From Azospirillum thermophilum (GTDB lineage: Bacteria; Pseudomonadota; Alphaproteobacteria; Azospirillales; Azospirillaceae): a stretch of 64,000 nt of DNA. The notes beneath the pieces were generated by a model. It was not told where the DNA came from. It saw only the letters and a list, made by a program, of their open reading frames with translations, and did no database searches. The stretch is taken from positions 2,371,501 through 2,435,500 of the forward strand of contig NZ_CP029353.1 of the NCBI RefSeq assembly GCF_003130795.1, given 5' to 3'. This document shows positions 17,732 through 26,569 of the stretch, in pieces. Positions within the stretch are counted from its first letter, which is position 1, and every line of letters starts with the position of its first letter. A program made the translations under genes and the position numbers.

Positions 17732-18324
17732 ATGAAACGCGTTCTGCTGACCGCCGCCGCCGTCGCCCTGGGGTTCGGCATCGCCGCCCCGGTGCTGGCG
17801 CAGAACGGTCCCGGCGGCCCCGGCCCCGGCCCCGGCCGCCATTTCGCGATGATGTGCGAGGACCAGGACGCCCGCCTCGCCGGCATGCTGGCCTTCGCCG
17901 AGAAGAAGCTGGCCATCACCGACCAGCAGCGTCCGGCCTGGACCAGGTTCGCCGACACCGCCCGCAACAGCCACAAGCCGATGCAGGACCTCTGCGCCAA
18001 GCTGAAGGACCAGCCGATGCCGACGGCCCTGCCGCAGCGGATGGAGCGGATGGAGGCGATGATGCAGGCCCGCCTGGCCCAGATCCAGCAGGTCCGCCCC
18101 GCCCTGACCGAGCTTTACGCCCAGCTCACCCCGAGCAGCAGAAGACCGCCGACCAGTTCATGAACCGCGGCATGGGCGGGTACGGCATGGGCGGCCGCAT
18201 GGGCGGCCATCACGGCCCGCATCACGGCGGCTGGGGTCCGAATGGCGGGCCGGGCAACTGGGGTCCCGGCCAGGGTCCCGGTCCGGGCCAGGGTCCTGGT
18301 CAGGGTCCTGCCCAGCGCGGCTGA
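17732..18324 (+). CDS. Spy/CpxP-family periplasmic protein (frame broken)
   Basis: About 197 residues after restoring one G. Signal peptide MKRVLLTAAAVALGFGIAAPVLAQ, Gly/Pro-rich linker, then an all-helical LTxxQ-type domain: LAFAEKKLAITDQQRPAWTRF, a run of Met-rich helix (PQRMERMEAMMQARLAQIQQVRPALTELYAQL). The second motif LTPEQQKTADQFMNRG appears only if one G is restored at 18133. The tail is Gly/His/Asn-rich with GQGP repeats, possibly metal-binding. AGGAG eight bases before the ATG. Family members are periplasmic chaperones or stress sensors, commonly induced by the adjacent two-component system. Confidence 0.83.
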
Positions 18325-18348
18325 TCCGCTCATCATGTGAACGGCAAA

Positions 18349-18434
18349 GCGGCGGCTCGCCCCCAATCCCCCAAGAGAGCCGCCGCCTGACGCGGGCCGC
18401 CGGATGCTTCCCTCCGGCGGCCCGTTCCTCTTTT
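18349..18434 (+). terminator. Two successive hairpins ending in a T-rich tract
   Basis: GCGGCGGCTC (18349-18358) pairs with GAGCCGCCGC (18377-18386). A second 10-bp stem, GGGCCGCCGG (18394-18403) with CCGGCGGCCC (18414-18423), is followed by GTTCCTCTTTT. The second hairpin is a good Rho-independent terminator for the Spy-like gene, whose stop is at 18324. It also lies where the convergent ferredoxin-NADP reductase gene should end. Confidence 0.8.
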
Positions 18435-18447
18435 CGGTTCCAGCCGA

Positions 18448-19608
18448 TCAGGCGCGCCGGGACGCCCTTCGAGGTCGAATACTCGAAGTGCAGCGCCTCG
18501 CCCGGATGGACCAGCGGGTGGATGGCGTGGGCCGCCTGCGCCGCCTCCGAGAAGCCGCAGAGGATCAGCTTCAGCTTGCCGGGATAGGTCGCGATGTCGC
18601 CGATGGCGTGGATGCCGGGCGCGCTGGTGGCGCAGCCGGGCAGCGACACCTGGATGTGGCTGGCCTGCGCCGCCTCCGAGAAGCCGCAGAGGATCAGCTT
18701 CAGCTTGCCGGGATAGGTCGCGATGTCGCCGATGGCGTGGATGCCGGGCGCGCTGGTGGCGCAGCCGGGCAGCGACACCTGGATGTGGCTGCGGTCGAGG
18801 TTCAGCCCCCAGTCGGCGATCGGCCCGAGATTCATCGACAGGCCGAAGAAGGCGAGCAGCGCGTCGGCCGGCAGCGTCTTCTCCTCCCCCTCCAGCGTGG
18901 CGACCCGCACGCCGGTGAGCCGGCCGTCAGGCCCTCCAGGCCGGCGAGCTGGTAGGGCACCACCAGATCGATCTTGCCGTCGCGGGCCAGCGCCTCCATC
19001 CGCGCGACGCTCTCGGGCGCGGCGCGGAACTTCGGGCGGCGGTGGACGACATGGACCTTCTCCGCCACGTCCGACAGCGACAGCGCCCAGTCCACCGCGG
19101 AATCGCCGCCGCCGGCGATCACCACCCGCTTGCCGGCGAAGTCCTGGCGGCGGCGCACCATGTAGTGGACGCCGCTGCCCTCGTACTTCTCCAGGCCCTC
19201 CAGCGGCGGCCGGTTGGGGCCGAAGGCGCCGCAGCCGGCGGCGATGATCACCGCCTGGGCGTCGATCCGCGTGCCGAGGTTCGTCTCGACCAGCCAGCGC
19301 CCCTCGTCGGTGCGGGTCAGCCGGGTGACCTGCTGGCCGAGGTGATAGGTGGGCGAGAAGGGGGCGGCCTGCTCGGCCAGCTTGTCGATCAGGTCGGCGG
19401 CCTCGATCGCCGGATGGGCCGGGATGTCGTAGATCGGCTTTTCCGGATAGAGCGCGCTGCACTGGCCGCCCACCATGTCCAGCGCATCCACCACATGGCA
19501 GCGCATCTTCAGCATGCCGCATTCGAAGATGGCGAAGAGGCCAACGGGACCGGCCCCGATGATGACGACATCGGTGCGGTGGGCGGTCTGGGTGACGATC
19601 GGCGACAT
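18448..19608 (-). CDS. Ferredoxin/flavodoxin-NADP+ reductase, TrxB-like (frame broken, internal duplication)
   Basis: Starts ATG 19608. FAD-binding DVVIIGAGPVGLFAIFECGML, GGQCSALYPEKPIYDIPA, the NADP motif VVIAGGGDSAVDWALSLSDVAEKVHVVHRR and the C-terminal FAD contact GIHAIGDIATYPGKLKLILCGF. The absence of a CxxC and the YPEKPIYDIPA signature identify the thioredoxin-reductase-like ferredoxin-NADP reductase. The frame breaks at 18930-18931 (one C missing; EGPDGRLTGVRV is then read). A 43-residue segment including the FAD contact is duplicated in tandem. The conserved part ends near 18462. In the given frame no stop occurs until 18158, through the neighbouring terminator, so the lower boundary is approximate. 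Likely partner: ferredoxin reduced by KorAB. Confidence 0.85.
18534..18791. repeat. Perfect 129-bp tandem duplication inside the reductase gene
   Basis: 18534-18662 and 18663-18791 are identical over 129 bp, which is 43 codons, so the reading frame is kept. The repeated protein segment runs from SHIQVSLPG to CGFSEAAQA and contains the conserved GDIATYPGKLKL motif twice. No base differs between copies, so the duplication is either very recent or an assembly artefact. Confidence 0.95.
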
Positions 19609-19723
19609 GGCGAACAGCTTCCCTAAAGGTCAGGCACGGGCAGGAGGAACGGCCCGCTTCAATTGTCCGGATTCCGGCACGGGGTCAACCCCAAGCGGCC
19701 GGGAGCATGGCCGTCAGCGGTGT

Positions 19724-19764
19724 TTTGCAACGGCCCGTCCCGCCGGCGGACGGGCCGTGGCAAA
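19724..19764. promoter_or_regulatory. Long palindrome in a divergent gap
   Basis: ACGGCCCGTCC (19730-19740) pairs with GGACGGGCCGT (19748-19758) around a 7-base loop. After a single mismatch (19729/19759) the pairing continues with TTTGC (19724-19728) and GCAAA (19760-19764). Neither flanking gene ends here: the reductase starts at 19608 going left and the next gene starts at 19879 going right. It is therefore not an ordinary terminator. Operator, small-RNA terminator or repeat element are possible. Confidence 0.55.
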
Positions 19765-19878
19765 GGCGGGTGCGGCAAATTTGTCTGAATTTGTCGTTTG
19801 TGCGCTCTCACCGCTTCGCGGATGATGCGGCCACGACCATCCCGCCTATGACCACGCTTTGAAGGAACTGCGCTGCCT

Positions 19879-20274
19879 GTGTTTACCGACCAGGAAGTGG
19901 TCCATGCGGTGATCGACCGCCGCCGGCGCATGCGCGAGAAGCTTCCCCAGGGGACCGTCGGCAAGGTCACCTACCAGATCGACGGCGGGGTAAGAACGAC
20001 GATCCAGGTCACCAACGACGACGGCACCGACGAGAGCATGGCGCTGGGCGAGGCCGAGGTGGCCGCCGCGCTGGTCTCCTACTGCATGAACCGCAAGATC
20101 CCCCTGCCGGTGGACTCGGACAAGCAGCTGCACGTCATCAACGAGAACCTGACGCTGCTGATCACCATGAACTTCAACAAGGCGCCGCGCCTCGTGGTGG
20201 ATCACGAGCACGGCGACGGCACCGCCGATCCCGACCCGTCCCCGGCGCCGCAGCGGCGGCGCGCCGGGCGCTGA
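19879..20274 (+). CDS. Conserved hypothetical protein
   Basis: 131 residues from a GTG start. No domain recognised. A compact alpha/beta N-terminal region (VVHAVIDRRRRMREKLPQGTVGKVTYQIDGGVRTTIQVTNDDG) is followed by a helical middle and a hydrophobic strand (LLITMNFNKAPRLVVDHE), with a charged, Pro/Arg-rich tail. No signal or membrane segment. It is 68 bases upstream of tsaE on the same strand, so it may be the first gene of that operon. The codon usage matches its neighbours. Confidence 0.7.
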   Translation: MFTDQEVVHAVIDRRRRMREKLPQGTVGKVTYQIDGGVRTTIQVTNDDGTDESMALGEAEVAAALVSYCMNRKIPLPVDSDKQLHVINENLTLLITMNFNKAPRLVVDHEHGDGTADPDPSPAPQRRRAGR

Positions 20275-20342
20275 GCCCGCGGGCCGCCGCGCCCGGCTTT
20301 CCGGCTTGCGGTGGCGGCGCCGGTTCGACCACAATCCCGCCC

Positions 20343-20834
20343 ATGCCGACCGAGCCCCTGTCCCGCACCCTGTCCCTGCCCGACGAGGCCGCCACCGCGC
20401 GGCTGGCCGGGCGACTGGCGACCGTCCTGCAGCCCGGCGACCTCGTGGCGCTGCGCGGCGACCTGGGCGCCGGTAAGACGGCGCTGTGCCGCGCCCTGAT
20501 CCGCTCGGTCACCGGGCCGGAGGCCGAGGTGCCCTCCCCGACCTTCACGCTGGTGCAGATGTACGACACCGACATCGGCCCGCTCTGGCACTTCGACCTC
20601 TACCGCCTGTCCGGCCCGGACGAGGTGATCGAGCTGGGCTGGGACGAGGCGCGGGCTGAGGCCGCCAGCCTCGTCGAGTGGCCGGACCGGCTGGGGCCGC
20701 TGCTGCCCGCCGACCGGCTGGAGATCGCCCTGACCCACGAGGGGCCGGCCGCACGGCGCGCCGTCCTGACCGGCCATGGCGCCTGGGCCGCCCGGCTGGA
20801 CGCGCTGGACCTGCCGGCACCGGATCGCGAATGA
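20343..20834 (+). CDS. tsaE: tRNA threonylcarbamoyladenosine biosynthesis ATPase TsaE
   Basis: 163 residues. The P-loop GDLGAGKT lies at residues 39-46. PSPTFTLVQMY and WHFDLYRLSGPDEVIELGWDEA are signature segments, and SLVEWPDRLGPLLP completes the family pattern. TsaE works with TsaB and TsaD to make t6A37 on ANN-decoding tRNAs in the cytosol, an essential modification. The stop overlaps the amgK start by ATGA. In many alphaproteobacteria tsaE directly follows divL; here a 5-kb block with a two-component system and a reductase lies between. Confidence 0.95.
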   Translation: MPTEPLSRTLSLPDEAATARLAGRLATVLQPGDLVALRGDLGAGKTALCRALIRSVTGPEAEVPSPTFTLVQMYDTDIGPLWHFDLYRLSGPDEVIELGWDEARAEAASLVEWPDRLGPLLPADRLEIALTHEGPAARRAVLTGHGAWAARLDALDLPAPDRE

Positions 20835-21844
20835 CCCCGAAAGAGACCGCCATCCAATCGTTCCTGGACCGTAATGGTCTTGGATTTGCAAAGCGCGTTC
20901 CGCTGGCCGGCGATGCCTCGGCCCGGCGGTACGAGCGGATCGTCCGGCCGGACGGCTCGACCGTCATCCTGGTGGACACGCCGAATCCGGCGGAGGATCT
21001 GCTGCCCTTCGTCGCGATCGGCGCGGTGCTCGACCGCATCGGCCTGTCGGTCCCCGCCATCCTCGCCGCCAACCCCGAGTCTGGCCTTGCACTGCAAGAG
21101 GATTTCGGTACCGAAACCTTCTCCCGCCTGCTTGCCGAGGGGGCCGACCCGCAGCCGCTCTACGCGCTGGCGACCGATGCGGTGATCGAGCTGCACCGGC
21201 GCTGGCCGGCCGGCGAGGCGGAGCGGCTGGGGCTGCCGGTCTATGACGCCGCCCTGTTCATTGAGCAGGTCATGCTGTTCGCCGACGTCTATCTGCCGGT
21301 CGCGACGGGGCAGCCTTTGTCGGACAGAGATCGTTCCGATTTCGAAACAGCATGGCGGGCGGTGGTGCCGGGCGCCTGCGCCGGACCGCAGTCGCTGCTG
21401 CTGCGCGACTACCATGTCGACAATCTGATGCGGCTGCCGCGCGACGGGGTGCGGGCCGCCGGGCTGATCGACTTTCAGAGCGCCGGGCGCGGTCCCGTCG
21501 CCTATGACCTGATCTCGCTGCTGGAGGATGCCCGGCGCGACGTGCCGGCCGCGCTGGCGGAGGCGATGGTCGCCCGCTACCTCGCTGCCTTCCCGGACCT
21601 CGACGCGGCGGCCTTCCGCCGGTCCTGCGCCGTGCTGGGGGCGGTGCGCCACACGCGCATCCTCGGCATCTTCGTCCGGCTGGCCCTGAGCGGGCGGCGC
21701 GGCTACCTCTCCCACCTGCCGCGGGTCTGGCGCCTGCTGGAGGGGCAACTGGCGAAGCCGGCGCTCGGCCCCGTCGCCGATTGGTTCGCCCGTCACCTGC
21801 CGCCCCACGCTCGCGCCGACCTCATCGTTCCGGAGCCGGTCTAA
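20831..21844 (+). CDS. amgK: Anomeric N-acetylmuramate/N-acetylglucosamine kinase
   Basis: 337 residues from the ATG overlapping the tsaE stop; longer in-frame starts lie inside tsaE and are rejected. Aminoglycoside-phosphotransferase fold: GDASARRYERIVRPDGSTVILVD in the N-lobe, catalytic loop LLRDYHVDNLM and metal-binding GLIDFQSAGRGPVAYDLISLLED. The pairing with the next gene (one-base gap) identifies it as AmgK, which phosphorylates MurNAc at C1 in the peptidoglycan recycling route that bypasses de novo UDP-MurNAc synthesis and confers fosfomycin tolerance. Confidence 0.9.
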   Translation: MTPKETAIQSFLDRNGLGFAKRVPLAGDASARRYERIVRPDGSTVILVDTPNPAEDLLPFVAIGAVLDRIGLSVPAILAANPESGLALQEDFGTETFSRLLAEGADPQPLYALATDAVIELHRRWPAGEAERLGLPVYDAALFIEQVMLFADVYLPVATGQPLSDRDRSDFETAWRAVVPGACAGPQSLLLRDYHVDNLMRLPRDGVRAAGLIDFQSAGRGPVAYDLISLLEDARRDVPAALAEAMVARYLAAFPDLDAAAFRRSCAVLGAVRHTRILGIFVRLALSGRRGYLSHLPRVWRLLEGQLAKPALGPVADWFARHLPPHARADLIVPEPV

Positions 21845-21845
21845 G

Positions 21846-22601
21846 ATGGACACCGCCGCCATTCCCTCCGTCGCGATGGTGCTGGCCGCCGGGCTCGGCA
21901 AGCGCATGCGCCCGCTGACCAACGGCCGGCCGAAGCCGCTGATCCCCGTGCGCGGCCGCGCCATGCTCGACCATGCGCTCGACCGGCTGGCGGAGGCCGG
22001 AGTGCCGACCGCCGTGGTGAACAGCCATTACCTTGGCGGAATGATCGAGCGACATCTGGCGGACCGTCTGAGGGAGCGCCCGGCCCCGGCGATCCTCCAT
22101 TCGCCCGAGGCGGAGCCGCTGGAGACCGGCGGCGGGGTGAAGCACGCCCTGCCCCTGCTGGGTACCGCGCCGGTCTACACCATCAACGCCGACATCTTCT
22201 GGCTGGACGGTCCCGTTCCGGCCCTGAAACGGCTTGCCGGGCATTGGGATGCCGAGCGGATGGACGCGCTGCTGCTGCTGATGGCGACGACTCGGGCGGT
22301 CGGCTATGACGGGCCGGGCGATTTCCACATGGACCCGCTCGGCGGGCTGAGCCGGCGCCGGCAGGGGGAGGTGGCGCCCTTCGTCTTCGCCGGCCTGCAG
22401 ATCGTGAAGCCGGAGCTGTTCGCCGCCGATACGCCGGACGGCGCCTTCTCCACCAACCTGATCTGGGACCGCGCCGCGGCGGCCGGGCGGCTGCACGGCC
22501 TCGCCCATGACGGGGACTGGTTCCACATCGGTACGCCCGACGGGCTGGCGGAGGCCGAGGCGCTGCTGGCCCGCGACGGGTTCCAACCGGAAGATCGCTG
22601 A
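21846..22601 (+). CDS. murU: N-acetylmuramate alpha-1-phosphate uridylyltransferase
   Basis: 251 residues. Nucleotidyltransferase signature AMVLAAGLGKRMRPLTNGRPKPLIPVRGR at residues 10-38, then TGGGVKHALPLLG, the metal-binding INADIFW and DWFHIGTPDGLAEAE near the end. Directly follows amgK and converts MurNAc-1-phosphate and UTP to UDP-MurNAc. The addB start lies one base after its stop, so recycling and recombination genes share a transcript. Family and context together make the assignment firm. Confidence 0.92.
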   Translation: MDTAAIPSVAMVLAAGLGKRMRPLTNGRPKPLIPVRGRAMLDHALDRLAEAGVPTAVVNSHYLGGMIERHLADRLRERPAPAILHSPEAEPLETGGGVKHALPLLGTAPVYTINADIFWLDGPVPALKRLAGHWDAERMDALLLLMATTRAVGYDGPGDFHMDPLGGLSRRRQGEVAPFVFAGLQIVKPELFAADTPDGAFSTNLIWDRAAAAGRLHGLAHDGDWFHIGTPDGLAEAEALLARDGFQPEDR

Positions 22602-22602
22602 C

Positions 22603-25586
22603 ATGGCCGACGTCCTTCCCAAGGTCTTCACCATCCCGTCCGGCGCGCCCTTCGTCGACATGCTGGCGGGGGGCATCGTGGAGCGGGTGGGCGAGGATCC
22701 CCTGGCGCTGGCCGGCGTCACCGTCCTGCTGCCGACCCGCCGCGCCTGCAAGTCGCTGCGCGAGGCCTTCCTGCGCCGCTCGCGCGGCCAGCCGATGCTG
22801 CTGCCGCGGATGAGCCCGCTCGGCGAGCTGGACGCAGACAGCCTGAGCCTGACAGGGGAAGAGCTGCCGGGCGTCCCGCTGGAGTTGCCGACCGCCATCG
22901 CGCCGCTGAAGCGGCAGATGACGCTCGCCCGGCTGATCCTGCGGCGGAGGGGCTGTCGGCCACCACCGCGCAGGCGGTGCGGCTGGGTGGCGACCTCGGC
23001 CGGCTGATCGACGCGGTATGGACCGAGCGGGTGGACTTCGCCCGGCTGGAAGCCCTGGTGCCGGAGGACTATGCCAGCCACTGGCAGGAAACCCTGAAGT
23101 TCCTGAAGATCATCACCGAGTTCTGGCCCGCCATCCTGGCCGACAGCGGCGAGACCGATCCGGCGCAGCGCCGCAACCTGGTGCTGGAGACGCAGGCCAG
23201 GCTGTGGCAGGCGCAGCCGCCGCAGGGGCCGGTGATCGCCGCCGGCTCCACCGGCTCCATCGCCGCGACCACCGACCTGCTGAACGTCATCGCCCGGCTT
23301 CCGCAGGGGGCGGTGGTGCTGCCGGGGCTCGACCAGAGCTCCGACGAGGAGACCTGGCAGGCGATCCGCGCCGACGAATCCCATCCGCAGCACGGGCTGG
23401 CCCACCTGATCGACCTGCTGGGCGTGGAGCGCGGCGCCGTCGCCGCCTGGACCGACGCACCGGAGCCGCGCGGCGTCCGCGCCGGCCTGATCGCCGAGGC
23501 GATGCGGCCGGCCGCCACCACGGAGGGCTGGCGGGAACTGGACGGGATCGACGGCTCGGCCCTCGACGGGCTGATGCGGATCGACGCCGCCACCGCCGAG
23601 GAGGAGGCGACGGTCATCGCGCTGCTGATGCGCCATGCGCTGGAGACGCCGGAAAAGCGGGCGGCGCTGATCACCCCCGACCGCAACCTCGCCCGCCGGG
23701 TGGCGATGGCCCTGGCGCGCTGGGGGATCGAGGTCAACGACTCCGCCGGCCGGCCGCTCGCCCACACCGCCGCCGGCACCTATCTGCGCATGACGGCGGA
23801 GCTGGCGGCCAGCCGCGTCCACCCGCTGGCCCTGCTGGCGCTGGCCAAGCATCCGCTGGCCGCCGGCGCCCGCGATTCCTCCGACTTCCGCGGCGCCGCC
23901 CGCGCGCTGGAGCGCCTCGTGCTGCGCGGCCCCCGCCCCGCCGAGGGGTTCGAGGGCGTGCTGGCGGCGCTGGAGGCGACCGAGCGCTTCGACTCCGACC
24001 GGCAGAAGGCCTTCCTGACGGACTGGCTGACCGGCCTGCAGCGTCTGGCCGCCCCCTTCCTGGAGGCGATGCGCGGCGAGGCCGACCGGGGACAGGCGCC
24101 GCTCGGCGACCTGCTGCGCACCCACATCGCCTTCTGCGAGGCGCTGGCCGCCGACGACGAGGAGGACGGCCCCGGCCGCCTGTGGCGCCAGGACGACGGC
24201 GAGGAGGCCGCCGCCTTCGTCCACGACCTGCTGGAGGCGGCGGACGGCTTCCCGCCGATGCCGACAAAGGATTATCCGGCGCTGCTCGACGCGCTGATGA
24301 GCGCCCGGCCGGTGCGCCCGCGCTTCGGCATGCACCCGCGCCTGTTCATCCTCGGCCCGATGGAGGCGCGGCTCCAGCATCTCGACCTCACCATCCTCGG
24401 CGGGCTGAACGAGGGGACCTGGCCGCCAGACGCCGCGGCCGATCCCTGGATGTCGCGTCCGATGCGCCGCGACTTCGGCCTGCCCAGCCCGGAGCGGCTG
24501 ATCGGCCTGTCCGCCCACGACTTCGCCCATGCCTGCGGCGCGCCCGAGGTGGTGCTGACCCGGGCCGAGCGGGTGGAGGGCACCCCGACCGTGCCGTCGC
24601 GCTGGCTGCTGCGGCTGGAAACGGTGCTGCGCGCGCTGGGGCTCGACGGGCGGATCGACGCGGCGGGGGACTGCTGGCTCGCCTGGGCCCGGCGGATCGA
24701 CGAGCCCGAGGCCGTGCGGCCGGTGGCTCCGCCCGAACCGCGGCCGCCGGTCGCCGCCCGCCCGCGCAAGCTGTCGGTCACGCAGGTCGAGACCTGGATG
24801 CGCGACCCCTATGCGGTCTATGCCCGCCATGTGCTGCGGCTGAGCAGGCTCGATCCCATCGCCGCCGATCCCGGCGCCGCCGACCGCGGCCAGTTCATCC
24901 ACGCCGCCCTCGACGCCTTCGTGCGCGAGTATCCCGACGCCCTGCCGCCCGACGCCCTGCCCCGCCTGATCGAGCTTGGCCGGGAGTCCTTCGGCACGCT
25001 GCTGCACAGCCATCCCGACGTCTGGGCCTTCTGGTGGCCGCGCTTCCAGCGCGTCGCCGAGTGGTTCGTGTCGGTGGAGCGCGAGCGGCGGCGCGCCGTC
25101 CGCCCGCTGGCGACCGAGGTGTCGGGCCAGCTCGAGCTTCATGGCCCGGCCGGACCCTTCCTGCTGACCGCCAAGGCCGACCGCATCGACCGGTCGCCCG
25201 ACGGGCTGGTGCTGATCGACTACAAGACCGGCACGCCACCCTCGACCCGCGAGATCGAGCTGGGCTTCGCGCCGCAGCTCCCGCTGGAGGCGGCCATCGC
25301 CGCGGCCGGCGGCTTCTCCGGCATCGATGCCGCCCCGGTGGCCGAGCTGTCCTTCTGGCGGCTCGCCGGCGGCGACCCGGCCGGCGAGGAGAAGCCCGTC
25401 AAGGGCGACCCGGCCGACCTGGCGACCGCCGCCCGCATCGGGCTGGAGGATCTGATCCGCCACTTCGACGCCGAGTCGACGCCTTACCGCTCCTGTCCGC
25501 GCCCGGCCATGGCGCCGCGCTACACAGACTACGCCCACCTCGCGCGAGTCCAGGAATGGTCGGCGGGAGGGGGTGAGGGGGAATGA
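22603..25586 (+). CDS. addB: Double-strand break repair protein AddB (frame broken)
   Basis: About 994 residues after restoring one G in the run at 22941-22947; then LARLILRAEGLSATTAQAVRLGGDLGRLID reads through. N-terminal pseudo-helicase part (VTVLLPTRRACKSLREAFL), middle with VLPGLDQSSDEETW and ILGGLNEGTWPPDAAADPWMSRPMRRDFGLPSPE. The C-terminal RecB-type nuclease has FIHAALDAF, ADRIDRSPDGLVLIDYKTGTPPSTREIELGFAPQLPLEAAI. With AddA it forms the alphaproteobacterial RecBCD equivalent that resects DNA ends for RecA. It is normally followed immediately by addA; here 983 bases with two extra genes lie between. Confidence 0.92.
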
Positions 25587-25598
25587 TATGCGCAGATC

Positions 25599-25626
25599 TT
25601 GTATTTCCGCCCGCAAGAGGTATTCT
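25599..25626 (+). promoter_or_regulatory. Candidate sigma-70 promoter of the two-gene insert
   Basis: TTGTAT at 25599-25604 and TATTCT at 25621-25626 are 16 bases apart, in a stretch visibly richer in A+T than the flanking addB and addA. It lies 13 bases after the addB stop and about 110 bases before the next gene. It would let the inserted genes, and addA, be transcribed independently of addB. Weak consensus; not demonstrated. Confidence 0.3.
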
Positions 25627-25735
25627 AGTTTTTGAGTTTGAGGTCGGGGTCTGTCCGTGACTGGCGAACAAAGGTTCGATCCAGAAGCGGAACGACTCAC
25701 GGCCTCTCGCGATTCTTTGAATCCTCGGGTGTACC

Positions 25736-25942
25736 ATGAAGCCTCTTCACGAGGGCACGAACCGGAGTCCGATTCCTGACGCTTCCGTTCTCAAGAACTG
25801 GAAGGTCAAGAACAGCAGCGAACCGTTCGATGAAGAGGCGGCCATCCGGTATCTGGAGCGAACCGAGGCGCAGTTCGCGGAGCGGATCGGACGGATCGTC
25901 GACAGCCTGCTGACCGGAACCGGCGCGCCGGGAAAGAAGTGA
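25736..25942 (+). CDS. Small hypothetical protein inserted between addB and addA
   Basis: 68 residues; an in-frame TGA 18 bases upstream fixes ATG 25736 as the earliest ATG start. No convincing Shine-Dalgarno is seen. The sequence is hydrophilic: a polar N-terminus (PLHEGTNRSPIPDASVLKNWK), then an amphipathic helix (DEEAAIRYLERTEAQFAERIGRIVDSLL) and a short basic tail. No family recognised. G+C is visibly lower than in addB and addA. It precedes the 186-residue gene by 21 bases. A small partner to that protein, antitoxin- or regulator-like, is conceivable but unsupported. Confidence 0.5.
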   Translation: MKPLHEGTNRSPIPDASVLKNWKVKNSSEPFDEEAAIRYLERTEAQFAERIGRIVDSLLTGTGAPGKK

Positions 25943-25963
25943 AGACGGATACTGCGGGCCTCC

Positions 25964-26524
25964 ATGTCTACGGCCGATGACTTACGCCGCTTGCGGCGCC
26001 GCGCCCTGCTCATCCGGGTGGGCGAGACGACCGCGCGGTTGCTGACCCTGGTCGCGGCCCAGCGTCACGGGCAGTTGCCCGCTTTCGGGTTCGACAGAAA
26101 CCTGCCCATCCTCGACCAGATCGTCCTGGAGTATTTCTCGCAGGTCGACAGCTTTAAGGAAGAGAACGGGTTCAAGAACGGCGACCTCATCAACTTCTCG
26201 AAGGTCGCGGGCCTGTTCACGACGATCCTCCTCGACAAGGACCTGCCGGGTCTGTTCATCGTCCCGAAGGACCTCACCGGGTCCCTCTATGCCGGGCTGC
26301 TGAAGCCGGTCTTCATCTATCTGCTGATTGGCGCCTGCCTGAGGCTGGACCTCCGCCGCATCGATGGCGAGGTCGAAGCCGACCTGCTGCGCTGCCTGAC
26401 CCTGCACCCGGAGATCCGCATCGATCGGGATTGGCTGTTCTGGAGCCTGCGGGTCCTGCAGATCGCCTTCGACGACCCCCTCCCCACCACCTCCGGCGAC
26501 TCGTCGCTGACCGTGCCAGCCTGA
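25964..26524 (+). CDS. Hypothetical protein inserted between addB and addA
   Basis: 186 residues. Not recognised. Predicted mostly helical and soluble: a basic N-terminus (DDLRRLRRRALLIRVGETTARLL), a central VLEYFSQVDSFKEENGFKNGDLINFSKVAGLF, a hydrophobic helix LLKPVFIYLLIGACLRLDL near residues 113-131 that is short for a membrane span, and a C-terminal DWLFWSLRVLQIAFDD. No catalytic motif or metal site stands out. G+C is lower than the flanking genes. It ends 45 bases before the addA start, so it splits an operon that is usually contiguous. Confidence 0.6.
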   Translation: MSTADDLRRLRRRALLIRVGETTARLLTLVAAQRHGQLPAFGFDRNLPILDQIVLEYFSQVDSFKEENGFKNGDLINFSKVAGLFTTILLDKDLPGLFIVPKDLTGSLYAGLLKPVFIYLLIGACLRLDLRRIDGEVEADLLRCLTLHPEIRIDRDWLFWSLRVLQIAFDDPLPTTSGDSSLTVPA

Positions 26525-26569
26525 CCTTTGCCCCTTGCGTCCGCCGGGCCGGCCGACCAGCATAGGGCC

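Noticed and set aside
18158..18447. Extension of the reductase reading frame to 18158
   Set aside because: It would read through two strong hairpins and the Spy-like coding end, adding residues unlike the family; a further indel near 18450-18530 is more likely.
21822..25700. A 1292-codon minus-strand open frame across murU and addB
   Set aside because: Composition is that of an antisense shadow, with no domain; the plus-strand genes account for the region.
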